Assembly: GCF_028290105.1 (NCBI RefSeq)
Contig: NZ_JAQGKL010000016.1
Span: 1-51,873 of the forward strand
Direction of reading: 5' to 3'
DNA: 51,873 nucleotides
From: Methylobacterium sp.
Lineage (GTDB): Bacteria > Pseudomonadota > Alphaproteobacteria > Rhizobiales > Beijerinckiaceae
The translations under genes were made by a program, and so were the position numbers. This document shows, piece after piece, positions 16,129 through 24,746 of the stretch (positions are counted from its first letter, which is position 1; the number at the start of each line of letters is the position of its first letter). Below the pieces are notes generated by a model that was not told the origin of the DNA, ran no database searches, and saw only the letters and a program-made list of their open reading frames with translations.

Positions 16129-16166
16129 AGAACCCCGCGTCGGCCCGAGTGCCGACGCGGGGTTCT
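16129..16166 (+). terminator. strong hairpin terminator between the small peptide and fabI
   Basis: AGAACCCCGCGTCGGC and GCCGACGCGGGGTTCT form a perfect 16-bp stem with a six-base loop (16145-16150), followed by GTCGTTT. It separates fabA-fabB from fabI. Confidence 0.8.
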
Positions 16167-16296
16167 GTCGTTTGCAACCGGCTCCGCCGCTGACTCGGGC
16201 GCCTGGATTGGACAGGGCCACGACCCGCGCGCTAAGCCTCGTCCCAACGATCGAGACGGGCCGCGAGGGTGCTGGTTCCGCGTCCGGGGGAAATGC

Positions 16297-17130
16297 ATGA
16301 CGGGTTTGATGGCGGGAAAGCGCGGCCTCATCATGGGCGTCGCCAACGATCACTCCATCGCCTGGGGCATCGCCAAGGTCCTGCACCGGCACGGCGCCGA
16401 ACTGGCCTTCACCTATCAGGGTGATGCCCTCGGGCGCCGGGTGGCGCCGCTGGCCGCCTCCGTCGGGTCCGACATCGTACTGCCCTGCGATGTCGAGGAC
16501 GTCGCCAGCGTCGACGCGCTGTTCACCGCCCTCGACGCGCGCTTCCCCGAGGGCCTGGATTTCGTCGTCCACGCCATCGGGTTCTCCGACAAGGGACAGC
16601 TCAAGGGCCGCTACGTCGACGTCACCACCCGCGAAAACTTCTCGCGCACGATGACGATCTCCTGCTTCTCGTTCACCGAGATCGCGCAGCGCGCGGCCAA
16701 GCGGATGCCGCGGGGCGGCTCGCTCCTGACGCTGACCTATGGCGGCTCCACCCGGATCATGCCGAACTACAACGTCATGGGGGTGGCCAAGGCCGCGCTC
16801 GAGGCGTCCGTGCGCTATCTGGCGGGCGACCTCGGCCCGGACCGCATCCGGGTCAACGCCCTCTCGGCCGGCCCGATGCGGACGCTCGCGGGCGCCGGCA
16901 TCGCCGACGCGCGCCTGATGTTCAACCACCAGAAGGCCCACGCCCCCTTGCGCCGCACGGTGACCCAGGAAGAGGTCGGCGGCTCGGCGATGTACCTGCT
17001 CTCCGACCTCTCCGGGGGCGTCACCGGCGAAATCCACTTCGTGGATTCCGGCTACAACATCATCTCGATGCCGCGCCCCGACGTGCTCCAGGCCCAGGAC
17101 GAGGCCGGCGTGATCGGCGACGCGGTCTAG
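16297..17130 (+). CDS. fabI: enoyl-ACP reductase FabI
   Basis: This encodes 277 residues of the SDR fold. The FabI-type nucleotide motif GLIMGVANDHSIAWG is at 10-24 and the catalytic Y158-x6-K165 lies in NYNVMGVAKAAL, with Y148 upstream. It performs the last reduction of each fatty acid elongation cycle with NADH. It lies after the terminator, so it likely has its own promoter in 16167-16296. Its TAG shares the palindrome CTAG with the stop of the convergent Nudix gene. Confidence 0.95.
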   Translation: MTGLMAGKRGLIMGVANDHSIAWGIAKVLHRHGAELAFTYQGDALGRRVAPLAASVGSDIVLPCDVEDVASVDALFTALDARFPEGLDFVVHAIGFSDKGQLKGRYVDVTTRENFSRTMTISCFSFTEIAQRAAKRMPRGGSLLTLTYGGSTRIMPNYNVMGVAKAALEASVRYLAGDLGPDRIRVNALSAGPMRTLAGAGIADARLMFNHQKAHAPLRRTVTQEEVGGSAMYLLSDLSGGVTGEIHFVDSGYNIISMPRPDVLQAQDEAGVIGDAV

Positions 17131-17711
17131 CGCCCGGCGGAGATCGGCTCGAACAGGTCCGGCCGGCGGACCCGCAGGGCGAGGACGAGCGTCAGGGTCT
17201 TGAGGTCGGTCAGTTCGCCGCGGTCGGCCCGGGCCGCGAGGTCCGCCAGCGGCAGCTCGACGACCTTGATGTTCTCGTGCTCGCCTTCGGCGCCGCCCCC
17301 GCCACTCACGCGGTCGGCGCTGGAATAGGCACTCAGGAACAGGTGGATGCGCTCCGTCGAGATGCCGCCGCAGGAATAGGTCGCGCCCACCGGTTCCAGA
17401 TCGCGCAGGCGAAGGCCAACCTCCTCCAGCACCTCTCGGCGGGCATTCTCCTCCGGCGTGCCGTCGTCGATCAGCCCCGCCGGCGCTTCGAGCTGGCTCT
17501 GCTCGCCCGCCGCGTACAGGGCCGGCACGCGCAGTTCCCGCACGAGGGTCGCGACCCGGCGCTCGGGGTCGTAGGGCAGCACGCCGACGGAATTGCCGTG
17601 GTCCTCGATCTCACGTTCGGCCTCGGTGCCGTCGGCCAGGCGAACCCGGGCGAGGGAGAAGCGGGTCCAGCCGTCGTGGATGGTGCGCAGGCTCAGGATC
17701 TCGGCCTTCAT
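17127..17711 (-). CDS. NudK-like Nudix hydrolase
   Basis: This encodes 194 residues. The Nudix box is at 79-100 (GLIDDGTPEENA, then RREVLEEVGL). It is 22 residues rather than the canonical 23, with Thr in place of the first Glu; as I recall, NudK-type enzymes also have the shorter box. The later GGGGAEGEHENIKVVELPL matches the loop of the GDP-mannose/ADP-ribose pyrophosphatase group. Substrate is likely a nucleotide sugar, not fixed by sequence alone. Its stop overlaps the fabI stop. Confidence 0.85.
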   Translation of the reverse strand: MKAEILSLRTIHDGWTRFSLARVRLADGTEAEREIEDHGNSVGVLPYDPERRVATLVRELRVPALYAAGEQSQLEAPAGLIDDGTPEENARREVLEEVGLRLRDLEPVGATYSCGGISTERIHLFLSAYSSADRVSGGGGAEGEHENIKVVELPLADLAARADRGELTDLKTLTLVLALRVRRPDLFEPISAGR

Positions 17712-17730
17712 CGGCGGACTTTCTCGTCAC

Positions 17731-17802
17731 TTGGGCGCGGCGCGCCGGACTGGTTTGGGCGCAGGGCGCCGGACTGACTTGGGCGCAGGGCGCCGGACTG
17801 AG
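17731..17802. repeat. three-copy 24-bp tandem repeat
   Basis: Copies lie at 17731-17754, 17755-17778 and 17779-17802. Copies 2 and 3 differ only at the last base, and copy 1 is more diverged. Each begins TTGGGCGC and contains GCCGGACTG. The array fills most of the 108-base gap between the Nudix start and the upstream small gene. Confidence 0.9.
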
Positions 17803-17819
17803 TTGTGGTGAACCGGCCT

Positions 17820-17999
17820 TCAGGGTCCGCCGGCGAGCGCGCCCTCGATCACCATGATGAGCGCGTCGAGGTCGATCCGGCCGTTGACGGTCAGATAGCC
17901 CGGCTCGCTGGCGTCCACGGTGGGCCCGGGCTCGCCGATCTCGGCCTGACGCTGCAGTTCGGCGATGATCGCCTCCGCGATGGTGGCCTGAATGTCCAT
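17820..17999 (-). CDS. conserved small acidic hypothetical protein
   Basis: This encodes 59 residues starting MDIQATIAEAIIAELQRQ and ending in GRIDLDALIMVIEGALAGGP. It is acidic and mostly helical, with no transmembrane segment or metal motif. The start is 20 bases after the SDR stop on the same strand, with a GGGAAACGGG purine stretch upstream, so the two are probably co-transcribed. Function unknown. Confidence 0.65.
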   Translation of the reverse strand: MDIQATIAEAIIAELQRQAEIGEPGPTVDASEPGYLTVNGRIDLDALIMVIEGALAGGP

Positions 18000-18019
18000 G
18001 CCCGTTTCCCTGTCCGGTC

Positions 18020-18784
18020 TCACGCCTGCTTCGGCTGTCCGTTCGAGGCCATGAGGCCGCCGTCGACGGGCAGGTTCACCCCCGTGACGAAGCGGGCGTC
18101 GTGGCTCGCCAGGAAGGCGATCACGTCCGCGACCTCCTCCGGCTCGGCGCCGCGCCCCATCGGGATCCGGTCGGCGAACCTCGCCATCAGGGCCGCGTCG
18201 TCCTTCATCCCCTCGGTCAGGCCGGTGAAGGTCAGGCTCGGATTGACCGCGTTGACGCGCACGCCCCTGGCGCCGAGTTCGAGGGCGAGCGAGCGGGTGA
18301 GGTTGCTCACAGCGCCCTTGGCGGCGTTGTAGAAGCTCATGTTCCAGTCGCCGCCGAGGCCCGACACCGACGAGACGTTGACGATGTTGCCCCCGGTCTC
18401 CAGCAGGTGCGGCAGTGCGGCACGCGTGCAGAAGAAGACGCCGTCGACGTCGATGGCCATGACCTTGCGCCAATCTTCCACCGACGCTTCGAGGAAGGGC
18501 CCGGTCGGTGCGACGCCGGCATTGTTGACGAGCACGTCGAGCCGCCCGAAGCGCGTGAGCGTGGCCGCGACCATCGCCTCGGCACTGGCCCCATCCGAGA
18601 CATCGCCGGGGTGAACCAGGGTCCGCTCCGGATCGAGCGTCCGGGCCACCGCCTCCAGCTTTTCGCGGGTGCGCCCGTTCAGGACCACATTGGCCCCCTC
18701 CCGTGCGAACCGATGGGCGGTCGCGGCGCCGATGCCGGAGCCCGCGCCGGTGACGAGAACGGTCTTGTCGGTGAAGCGTGTCAT
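18020..18784 (-). CDS. SDR-family NAD(P)-dependent oxidoreductase
   Basis: This encodes 254 residues of the classical short-chain dehydrogenase type. It has the cofactor motif TGAGSGIG (12-19), NNAG (87-90), and the catalytic S139, Y152 and K156 (SFYNAAKG). It ends with a typical GVNLPVDGG segment. Substrate is not indicated; such enzymes act on 3-oxoacyl or sugar/alcohol substrates. It is followed closely by a small conserved gene. Confidence 0.9.
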   Translation of the reverse strand: MTRFTDKTVLVTGAGSGIGAATAHRFAREGANVVLNGRTREKLEAVARTLDPERTLVHPGDVSDGASAEAMVAATLTRFGRLDVLVNNAGVAPTGPFLEASVEDWRKVMAIDVDGVFFCTRAALPHLLETGGNIVNVSSVSGLGGDWNMSFYNAAKGAVSNLTRSLALELGARGVRVNAVNPSLTFTGLTEGMKDDAALMARFADRIPMGRGAEPEEVADVIAFLASHDARFVTGVNLPVDGGLMASNGQPKQA

Positions 18785-18925
18785 GCGGTCGGGCTTTCCG
18801 GCGGTCGCGCCCGCTGACGCGATGGCCCCTGCGGCCGGCGCCTTCCCGATCGGACGTCCTTCGGCAAACGCGGGGCTTGGCCGATGGTTCGCGAAGCCCT
18901 CGGCCGGCGACGCGCAGGCTCCGGC

Positions 18926-19969
18926 TCAGTCCTGGCTCGCGCCCACGCTGTCGGCGGCGAAGGCCCGGCGGACGCCCAGGGGCTTCGGCCGGCCCTCGGT
19001 GCTGTCGCACCCCGTCTGGCGCTCCATCTCCGAATTCACCTCCGCGCCCAGCAGCACGATGACGATGGAGAGCCACATCCAGGTCATGAAACCGATGCCG
19101 GCACCGAGCGAGCCGTAGATGCGGTTGTAGCTGTCGAAGCTCGCAACATACCAGGAGAAGACGCCCGAGGCGCAGACCCAGAGCAGGGCCGCCAGGCTGC
19201 CGCCCCAGGTCACCCAGCGCCACTTCGCCCGGTTCCGGCTCGGGCCGTAGCGATAGATCAGGGACAGGCTGAAGGTGACGACGGCGAGCAGGGCCGGCCA
19301 GCGGACGACCTGCAGGATCGTGTCGGTGGCGGTGACGAAGCCGAGCCGGTCCAGGATCGCGGGCAGCAGAACGACCGCGGTGGTGGAGACGAGGAAGAAC
19401 ACCACGCTGGTGATCGTGAACACGAAGGTGGTGGCGTAGAAGCGTACGAGGGTTCGCTTCTCGCGCTCCTTGTAGATCACGTTCAGGGCGTCGAAGAGCG
19501 CGCTGACGCCGGAATTGGCGCTCCACAGGGCGATGAGCAGGCTGATCCCCGAGGTGGTGCTGAGCGAGCCGGTGCTGCGCTGCGCGATCCGCATCAACTG
19601 GTCGGAGAAGAGATCGAGGGCGCCGGGGGGCAGGATGTCCGCCAGCAGCCTGACATGCTGGCCGATGACGTTCGGGTCCGAGAACAGCCCGTAGATCGAG
19701 ACCACGGCGACGAGGCCGGGAAACACCGCGAGCAGGGCGAAGAACGCGACGCCGCCCGCCGTGGTGAGCACCCGGTCCTGCGGCATCGCCCAGAACACCC
19801 GCCACAGGATGTCCCGCCAGCCGGCCGGCGGGATGTCGGTGGGATCGGTCGCCTTCCGGCCGCGTCCGGGCTCGTGCGCGCGCTGGCGGGCCTCCTCCAG
19901 TTCCTCGGGACCCAGCGGCCGGGTGCTGACCGAGCGCCAGTCCTGCCCCTCTTCCGCGTCCTGCGCCAT
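18926..19969 (-). CDS. YihY/virulence factor BrkB family membrane protein
   Basis: This encodes 347 residues. I chose ATG 19969, preceded by a G-rich stretch; the longer frame upstream is Arg/Gly-rich and overlaps the LysR tail. About six membrane helices follow a 55-residue cytosolic N-terminus. Family blocks include AGGVAFFALLAVFPGLVA, WSANSGVSALFDALNVIY and YRYGPSR. The family was once called ribonuclease BN by error; its real function is unclear. It is 58 bases downstream of the LysR gene. Confidence 0.88.
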   Translation of the reverse strand: MAQDAEEGQDWRSVSTRPLGPEELEEARQRAHEPGRGRKATDPTDIPPAGWRDILWRVFWAMPQDRVLTTAGGVAFFALLAVFPGLVAVVSIYGLFSDPNVIGQHVRLLADILPPGALDLFSDQLMRIAQRSTGSLSTTSGISLLIALWSANSGVSALFDALNVIYKEREKRTLVRFYATTFVFTITSVVFFLVSTTAVVLLPAILDRLGFVTATDTILQVVRWPALLAVVTFSLSLIYRYGPSRNRAKWRWVTWGGSLAALLWVCASGVFSWYVASFDSYNRIYGSLGAGIGFMTWMWLSIVIVLLGAEVNSEMERQTGCDSTEGRPKPLGVRRAFAADSVGASQD

Positions 19970-20027
19970 GCCGACCCCCGCCGAACCGTTCGTACCAGAC
20001 CCTCGTGCCCGGGCTGTCGCGCGGCGC

Positions 20028-21050
20028 TCAGGGTCCTCGGACGTCACGACCGGCCGATCTCCCCTTATAGGCCCCCGGCCCGCCAAGCCCAGGCGCCGGA
20101 TTTTCCGCCTGCGGACCGGCGCCGCCCACCGGCCGGCGGGTCAGCTCCGCCCGGACGTGCTCGCGGAAGAGACGCACGCGCGCGGGAAGTTCGCGGCCCG
20201 CCAGCGTCACGGCGCGCAGGGTTCCGCCCCGGCTCGCCCAATCGGGCAGGATGCGCACGAGCGCACCTTCGCCCAAGGATTTTGCCGCGACCAAACTCGG
20301 GATGTGCCCGATTCCGGCCCCCGCGAGCGTCAGGCGCAGGACCGTGGCGAAGTCGGTGGCCCGCACCGCCGGACGCACCGCGATCCGCTCCTCGCGCCCG
20401 CCCGCATCCGAGACGAGGAGTTGCGCCGCGCCGAGCCGTTCGCGGGCGAACACCAGGTCATGCGCGGCGAGGCCCGCGAGGTCGGCGGGGGCCGGATGGC
20501 GGGCGAGGTAGGCCGGGGCCGCGTAGAGGCCGATCGTCAGGTCGGCCAGGATCGGAGCGGTGTAGCCGCTGTCGGGATGGTCGCCACCGCCGAGGCGCAG
20601 CGCGAGGTCGACGCGGTTGGCGGCGAGATCGAGCCGGCTGTCGGTGATCAGGAGTTCGATCGTGATCCCGGGGTGCCGGGCGCGAAAGCTCGCCACGAGA
20701 TCCGGCAGGACCTCGACCCCGAAATCGATGGAGGCGGTGACCCGCAGGTGCCCGCGCGGCACCGTGCGGGCACCGCGCGCCGTCTGCAGGGCCTCGTCGA
20801 GGAGCGCGAGGCTCTCCAGGCCGGCGGCATGGAACGCCAGTCCCTCGGCGGTGGGCGAGACCGCCCGCGGCGTCCGGGCGAGCAGGGTCACCTTGAGCAC
20901 GGATTCGAGGCGGGCGACCCGCCGGCTCACGCTGCCCTTGGTCTCGTGCAGGAAGGCCGCCGCCTGCGTCATGCTGCCGAAATCGACCACCGCGCAGAAG
21001 GCCCGCACGTCGTCGAGGTTTCCGGCGAAGGTTTCCAGATGCGCAACCAT
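20028..21050 (-). CDS. LysR-family transcriptional regulator
   Basis: This encodes 340 residues. An N-terminal helix-turn-helix (about 14-73: FGSMTQAAAFLHETKGSVSR) is followed by a substrate-binding domain from about 98 to 300. The C-terminal 35 residues are Gly/Pro-rich and atypical. It is divergent from yceI with a 98-base gap that contains an inverted repeat, the usual layout for a LysR regulator and its target operon. Confidence 0.9.
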   Translation of the reverse strand: MVAHLETFAGNLDDVRAFCAVVDFGSMTQAAAFLHETKGSVSRRVARLESVLKVTLLARTPRAVSPTAEGLAFHAAGLESLALLDEALQTARGARTVPRGHLRVTASIDFGVEVLPDLVASFRARHPGITIELLITDSRLDLAANRVDLALRLGGGDHPDSGYTAPILADLTIGLYAAPAYLARHPAPADLAGLAAHDLVFARERLGAAQLLVSDAGGREERIAVRPAVRATDFATVLRLTLAGAGIGHIPSLVAAKSLGEGALVRILPDWASRGGTLRAVTLAGRELPARVRLFREHVRAELTRRPVGGAGPQAENPAPGLGGPGAYKGRSAGRDVRGP

Positions 21051-21098
21051 GTGTCCCCGACTAGCGCGCTATCGCACCCCGGGGAAGCGGCCTATCTG

Positions 21099-21113
21099 CG
21101 CTTCACCGAAGCG
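21099..21113. promoter_or_regulatory. inverted repeat between the LysR gene and yceI
   Basis: CGCTTCACCGAAGCG is a perfect 6-bp inverted repeat with a 3-base spacer, 36 bases before the yceI start. It is a candidate LysR site. TAGCGCGCTA at 21062-21071 is a second, 10-bp palindrome in the same gap. Confidence 0.45.
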
Positions 21114-21148
21114 ACGCCCCTGCCGCGCCGCCACCCCCGGAGCAGCCC

Positions 21149-21760
21149 GTGATCCGTCTTTCCACCTCCCTCCTCGCCCTGACCCTCGCGCTCGCCGCGC
21201 CGGCCCTGGCTCAGACGCCGCCGACCCGCGACCCCGCACAGATCCAGGCCGGGACCTACCTCGTCGATCCCGGCCACACCCAGGTCGGCTTCACCGTCTC
21301 GCATATGGGCTTCTCGAACTATTCGGGCGGCTTCTCGGAGGTGTCGGGCACCCTCGAATTGCAGCCGAAGAACCCGGGCGCCAGCAGCCTCAAGGTCAGC
21401 GTACCGGTGGCTTCGGTCTCGACCACCAGCGCCAAGCTCACCGACGAGCTGAAGAGCGCCCAGTGGCTCGACGCCGCCCAGTTCCCGCAGATGACCTTCG
21501 TCTCCACCAAGGTGACGCCCGAGGGCAAGGACAAGGCGAAAGTCAGCGGTGACCTCACCCTGCACGGGGTGACGAAGCCCGTGACCCTGAACGTGACGTT
21601 GGTCGGCGCGGGCGTGAACCCGCTGAGCAAGAAGGTCACGGTCGGCTTCGAGGCCACCGGCACGATCAAGCGCTCGGAATTCGGCGTGAAGACCTACGTG
21701 CCGCTGATCGGCGACGACCTGCACCTGACCATCGCGGGCGCCTTCGAGCGCAAGGACTGA
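21149..21760 (+). CDS. YceI family periplasmic protein
   Basis: This encodes 203 residues from a GTG start. The signal peptide ends at PALAQTPP. The YceI beta-barrel begins YLVDPGHTQVGFTVSHMGFSN and contains the family element DAAQFPQMTFVST and the later TLHGVTKPVTLNV. YceI proteins bind isoprenoid lipids in a lipocalin-like fold. It is first in a three-gene operon with cytochrome b561 and a second YceI. Confidence 0.92.
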   Translation: MIRLSTSLLALTLALAAPALAQTPPTRDPAQIQAGTYLVDPGHTQVGFTVSHMGFSNYSGGFSEVSGTLELQPKNPGASSLKVSVPVASVSTTSAKLTDELKSAQWLDAAQFPQMTFVSTKVTPEGKDKAKVSGDLTLHGVTKPVTLNVTLVGAGVNPLSKKVTVGFEATGTIKRSEFGVKTYVPLIGDDLHLTIAGAFERKD

Positions 21761-21784
21761 TCCCCGTCCCGAAGGGAGAGCGTC

Positions 21785-22378
21785 ATGACCGAGACGGCAC
21801 GCCCGCGCCGCTACACGCATGTCGCCATCGCGCTGCACTGGATCAGCGCGCTGGCGGTGCTGGCGCTCATCGGGATCGGCCTCGTCATGACGCACGCGGA
21901 TCTGGCGCCGATGCGCCGGTTCCAGCTCTATCAGTGGCACAAGTCCGTCGGCCTCACGGTGCTGGGCCTATCGCTGCTGCGCCTCGGCTGGCGGCTGACG
22001 CATCGGCCGCCGCCCCTGCCCGCCACGCTGCCGCCCCGGGAACGCGCCGGGGCGCATGCGGCCCACGCCCTGCTCTACGGCCTCGTCCTCGGCCTGCCCC
22101 TGGTTGGCTGGGCCATGGTCTCGGCCTCCCCCTTCAACCTGCCGACGATGCTCTACGGCGTCCTGCCCTGGCCGCACCTGCCCATCCTGCCGGAGCTGCC
22201 CAACAAGGCGGCGGTCGAGGCCGGGCTGAAATGGGTCCATGCCGTTGGCGCCTGGTTCCTCGTCGCCCTCCTGGCCCTGCATGTCGGCGCGGCGCTCCGG
22301 CACCACGTTTTCCTACGCGACGACACCCTCAGGCGGATGCTGCCCCGCCCGTTCCCCGATACCGGAGCCCACCCATGA
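21785..22378 (+). CDS. cytochrome b561 family protein
   Basis: This encodes 197 residues with four membrane helices. Conserved heme histidines are visible in AIALHWIS, YQWHKSVG, KWVHAVGAW and LALHVGAALRHH. It transfers electrons in the inner membrane. The pairing with yceI genes is common and suggests redox chemistry on a lipid quinone or isoprenoid carried by YceI. AAGGGAGAG lies upstream of the start. The stop overlaps the next start (ATGA). Confidence 0.92.
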   Translation: MTETARPRRYTHVAIALHWISALAVLALIGIGLVMTHADLAPMRRFQLYQWHKSVGLTVLGLSLLRLGWRLTHRPPPLPATLPPRERAGAHAAHALLYGLVLGLPLVGWAMVSASPFNLPTMLYGVLPWPHLPILPELPNKAAVEAGLKWVHAVGAWFLVALLALHVGAALRHHVFLRDDTLRRMLPRPFPDTGAHP

Positions 22379-22944
22379 CCGCCGCCCGCCTCGCCCTCGT
22401 CGCGGCCCTGCTGAGCCTGCCCGCGCAGGCCCGGGCGGCGCAGTGGATCGTCGATACGGGAAAGAGCCGGATCGGCTTCTCGGGCGTGCAGGTCGGCGCG
22501 CCGTTCCAGGGTCGCTTCAAGCGCTTCTCCGCGCAGATCGACTTCGACCCCGCCGCACCGGACGCGGGTCGCGCTCTGGTCGAGATCGACCTGACGAGTG
22601 CGGAGACCGGCGACGCGCAGCGCGACACGGCCCTGCCGCAGGCGGAGTGGTTCGACACCAAGGCGAACGCGCAGGCCCGGTTCGAGGCGACCCGCTTCGT
22701 GGCCAAGGGTAGCGAGACCTACGAAGCCGTCGGCACCCTGACGATCCGGGGTGTCCGGCGGGACGCGGTGCTGCCCTTCCGCCTGACGCGCGACGGTCCG
22801 AACGCCCGCGCCGTCGGTCATCTCGATCTCGTCCGCACGCAATTCGGCATCGGACAGGGCCCCTGGGCCTCGGGCCAGTGGGTCGCGCTGGAGGTCGGCG
22901 TCGACATCGACGTGACGGCAATGGAAAAGAACGCCGGCCCCTGA
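22375..22944 (+). CDS. second YceI family periplasmic protein
   Basis: This encodes 189 residues and overlaps the cytochrome gene by four bases. A signal peptide (ARLALVAALLSLPAQARA) precedes a YceI domain (WIVDTGKSRIGFSG, then QAEWFDTKANAQARFE). It is clearly diverged from the first copy, so the pair is not a recent duplication. The operon yceI-b561-yceI suggests two carriers serving one membrane redox protein. Confidence 0.9.
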   Translation: MTAARLALVAALLSLPAQARAAQWIVDTGKSRIGFSGVQVGAPFQGRFKRFSAQIDFDPAAPDAGRALVEIDLTSAETGDAQRDTALPQAEWFDTKANAQARFEATRFVAKGSETYEAVGTLTIRGVRRDAVLPFRLTRDGPNARAVGHLDLVRTQFGIGQGPWASGQWVALEVGVDIDVTAMEKNAGP

Positions 22945-23273
22945 GGCGAGGTCGGCCAGCGTTTTCGCAAGTCTTCGAACGCCACCCCGCTCCGCTTGCG
23001 AATGTTTGCGAGTCCGGGCCGCACCGGTTGCAACCGTATTGCCGCGCCCATTTCTGATGGCCTGAACCGCCCAGCGATCGGTCGATACCGTCGCACCGGC
23101 CGTGAAATCTTGTTTCCACCTCGTAAACCTCGTGCGCCGGAACTGGGTTGGGGGGAGCCCTCGCGCGGCGTTCGGGTTATCTCCTCAGTGCGCGCTTGCC
23201 GACCGAAGGTGTCGGCGAGCGCGGCGCAGCGGCGTCCCAGCCAGACGGCGATGAAAAAACGAGGGAGAGATCC
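22945..23273. other. intergenic region upstream of the MmgE/PrpD gene
   Basis: These 329 bases hold no convincing gene. Around 22965-23010 there are related short elements (TTTTCGCAAG, CTTGCGAATG, TTTGCGAG) on both strands, which might be a binding site cluster. A purine-rich GAGGGAGAGA just before 23274 is the ribosome binding site of the next gene. No terminator is evident. Confidence 0.4.
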
Positions 23274-24746
23274 ATGCCCGTGCCGACGATCGACCGCCGC
23301 GCCCTGCTCGGCTCCGCGAGCCTCGCGCTCGTCGGAACCGGAGGTGCCGTCGCTCCCGCACAGGCCGCGCCGGACGCGAAGGCCGCACCCGAGCCGAAGG
23401 CGGTGCCTCCGGAGGTCACCCGGATCCTGGCCCGCTACGTGGTCGGCGCCCGCTACGCGGACCTGCCCGAGACCGTTCGCCACGAGGGCGCCCGCACGTT
23501 CCTGAACTGGGTCGGCGTCGCCATCGGCGGCTCGCACCACGAGACCCTGGACGTCGCGGTCTCGGCCCTGAAGCCGTTCTCCGGGCCACCACAGGCCGGG
23601 CTGTTCGGACGGACCGAGCGCTTCGACATCATGAACGCCGCCTTCCTCAACGGCGTTTCCAGCCACATCTTCGACTACGACGACACCCACTTGAAGACCG
23701 TGATCCACCCCGCCGGCCCCGTCGCCTCGGCGATCCTGGCCTATGCGGAGATGAACCCGGTCTCGGGCGCCGACTTCCTCAACGCCCTGGTGCTCGGCGT
23801 CGAGACCGAGTGCCGGATCGGCAACGCGGTCTACCCGAACCACTACGATGTCGGCTGGCACATCACCGGCACGGCGGGGGTGTTCGGCGCGGCCGCCGCC
23901 ACCGGCAAGCTGATGGGGCTCACCGAGCAGCAGATGGTCTGGGCGCTCGGGCTCGCCGCCTCGCAGCCCGTGGGCCTGCGCGAATCCTTCGGCTCCATGA
24001 ACAAGAGCTTCAACCCGGGCCGGGCCGCCTCGAACGGCCTGTTCGCCGCGATCCTGGCCTCCAAGAACTACACGAGCTCGGACGGGATGATCGAGGCCAA
24101 GCGCGGCTGGGCCAACACCATCGCGACGAAGCAGGATTGGCGCGAGATCACCGAGGGGCTGGGCACCCGCTACGAGGCGGCGCTCAACACCTACAAGCCG
24201 TTCGCCTGCGGCATCGTCATGCATCCGGCCATCGACGCGGCGGTGCAGTTGCGCGGCGAGAACCACCTCACCGCCGACGCGATCGAGCGCGTGGACATGA
24301 AGGTCCATCCCCTGGTGCTGGAACTCACCGGCAAGACCGCCCCGCGCTCGGGGCTCGAGGGCAAGTTCAGCATCTACCATGCCGTCGCGGTGGCGCTGGT
24401 CGAAGGGGCCGGAGGCGAGAAGCAGTTCAGCGACCGGGCGGTGGCCGACCCCGTCATCGCGGCCCTGCGCGCCCGCGTGAAGCCGGTGGTCGACCCGGCG
24501 ATCCGGCCGGAGCAGGTCGAGATGACCGTGATCCTGAAGGACGGCCGCGCCTTCGATCGCCGCATCGAGCACGCCATCGGCAGCGTCGAGCGGCCGATGT
24601 CCGACGCCGCGCTGGAGACCAAGTTCCGCGATCTCGCCGAGGGCATCCTGCCCGAGGCTCAGGTCCGCCGGGTGATGGACCTGTGCTGGCGCATCGGCGA
24701 ACTGCCGAATGCCGGGGACGTGGCCCGGGCGGGCGTGCAGGCCTGA
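23274..24746 (+). CDS. MmgE/PrpD family protein with twin-arginine leader
   Basis: This encodes 490 residues with GGGAGA 7-9 bases before the start. The N-terminus (IDRRALLGSASLALVGTGG, then PAQAA) is a twin-arginine signal. The mature part is a full-length MmgE/PrpD fold, with FLNWVGVAIGGSHHET, HIFDYDDTHLKTVIHPAGP and NPGRAASNGLFAAIL. The family includes 2-methylcitrate and cis-aconitate decarboxylase-type enzymes, which are normally cytoplasmic. Export of this one is predicted from the leader. The substrate is unknown. The next gene may start inside its end. Confidence 0.88.
   Translation: MPVPTIDRRALLGSASLALVGTGGAVAPAQAAPDAKAAPEPKAVPPEVTRILARYVVGARYADLPETVRHEGARTFLNWVGVAIGGSHHETLDVAVSALKPFSGPPQAGLFGRTERFDIMNAAFLNGVSSHIFDYDDTHLKTVIHPAGPVASAILAYAEMNPVSGADFLNALVLGVETECRIGNAVYPNHYDVGWHITGTAGVFGAAAATGKLMGLTEQQMVWALGLAASQPVGLRESFGSMNKSFNPGRAASNGLFAAILASKNYTSSDGMIEAKRGWANTIATKQDWREITEGLGTRYEAALNTYKPFACGIVMHPAIDAAVQLRGENHLTADAIERVDMKVHPLVLELTGKTAPRSGLEGKFSIYHAVAVALVEGAGGEKQFSDRAVADPVIAALRARVKPVVDPAIRPEQVEMTVILKDGRAFDRRIEHAIGSVERPMSDAALETKFRDLAEGILPEAQVRRVMDLCWRIGELPNAGDVARAGVQA

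Noticed and set aside
22818..24572. 584-codon minus-strand open frame
   Set aside because: Antisense to the MmgE/PrpD gene, which has clear family motifs; the shadow shows none.
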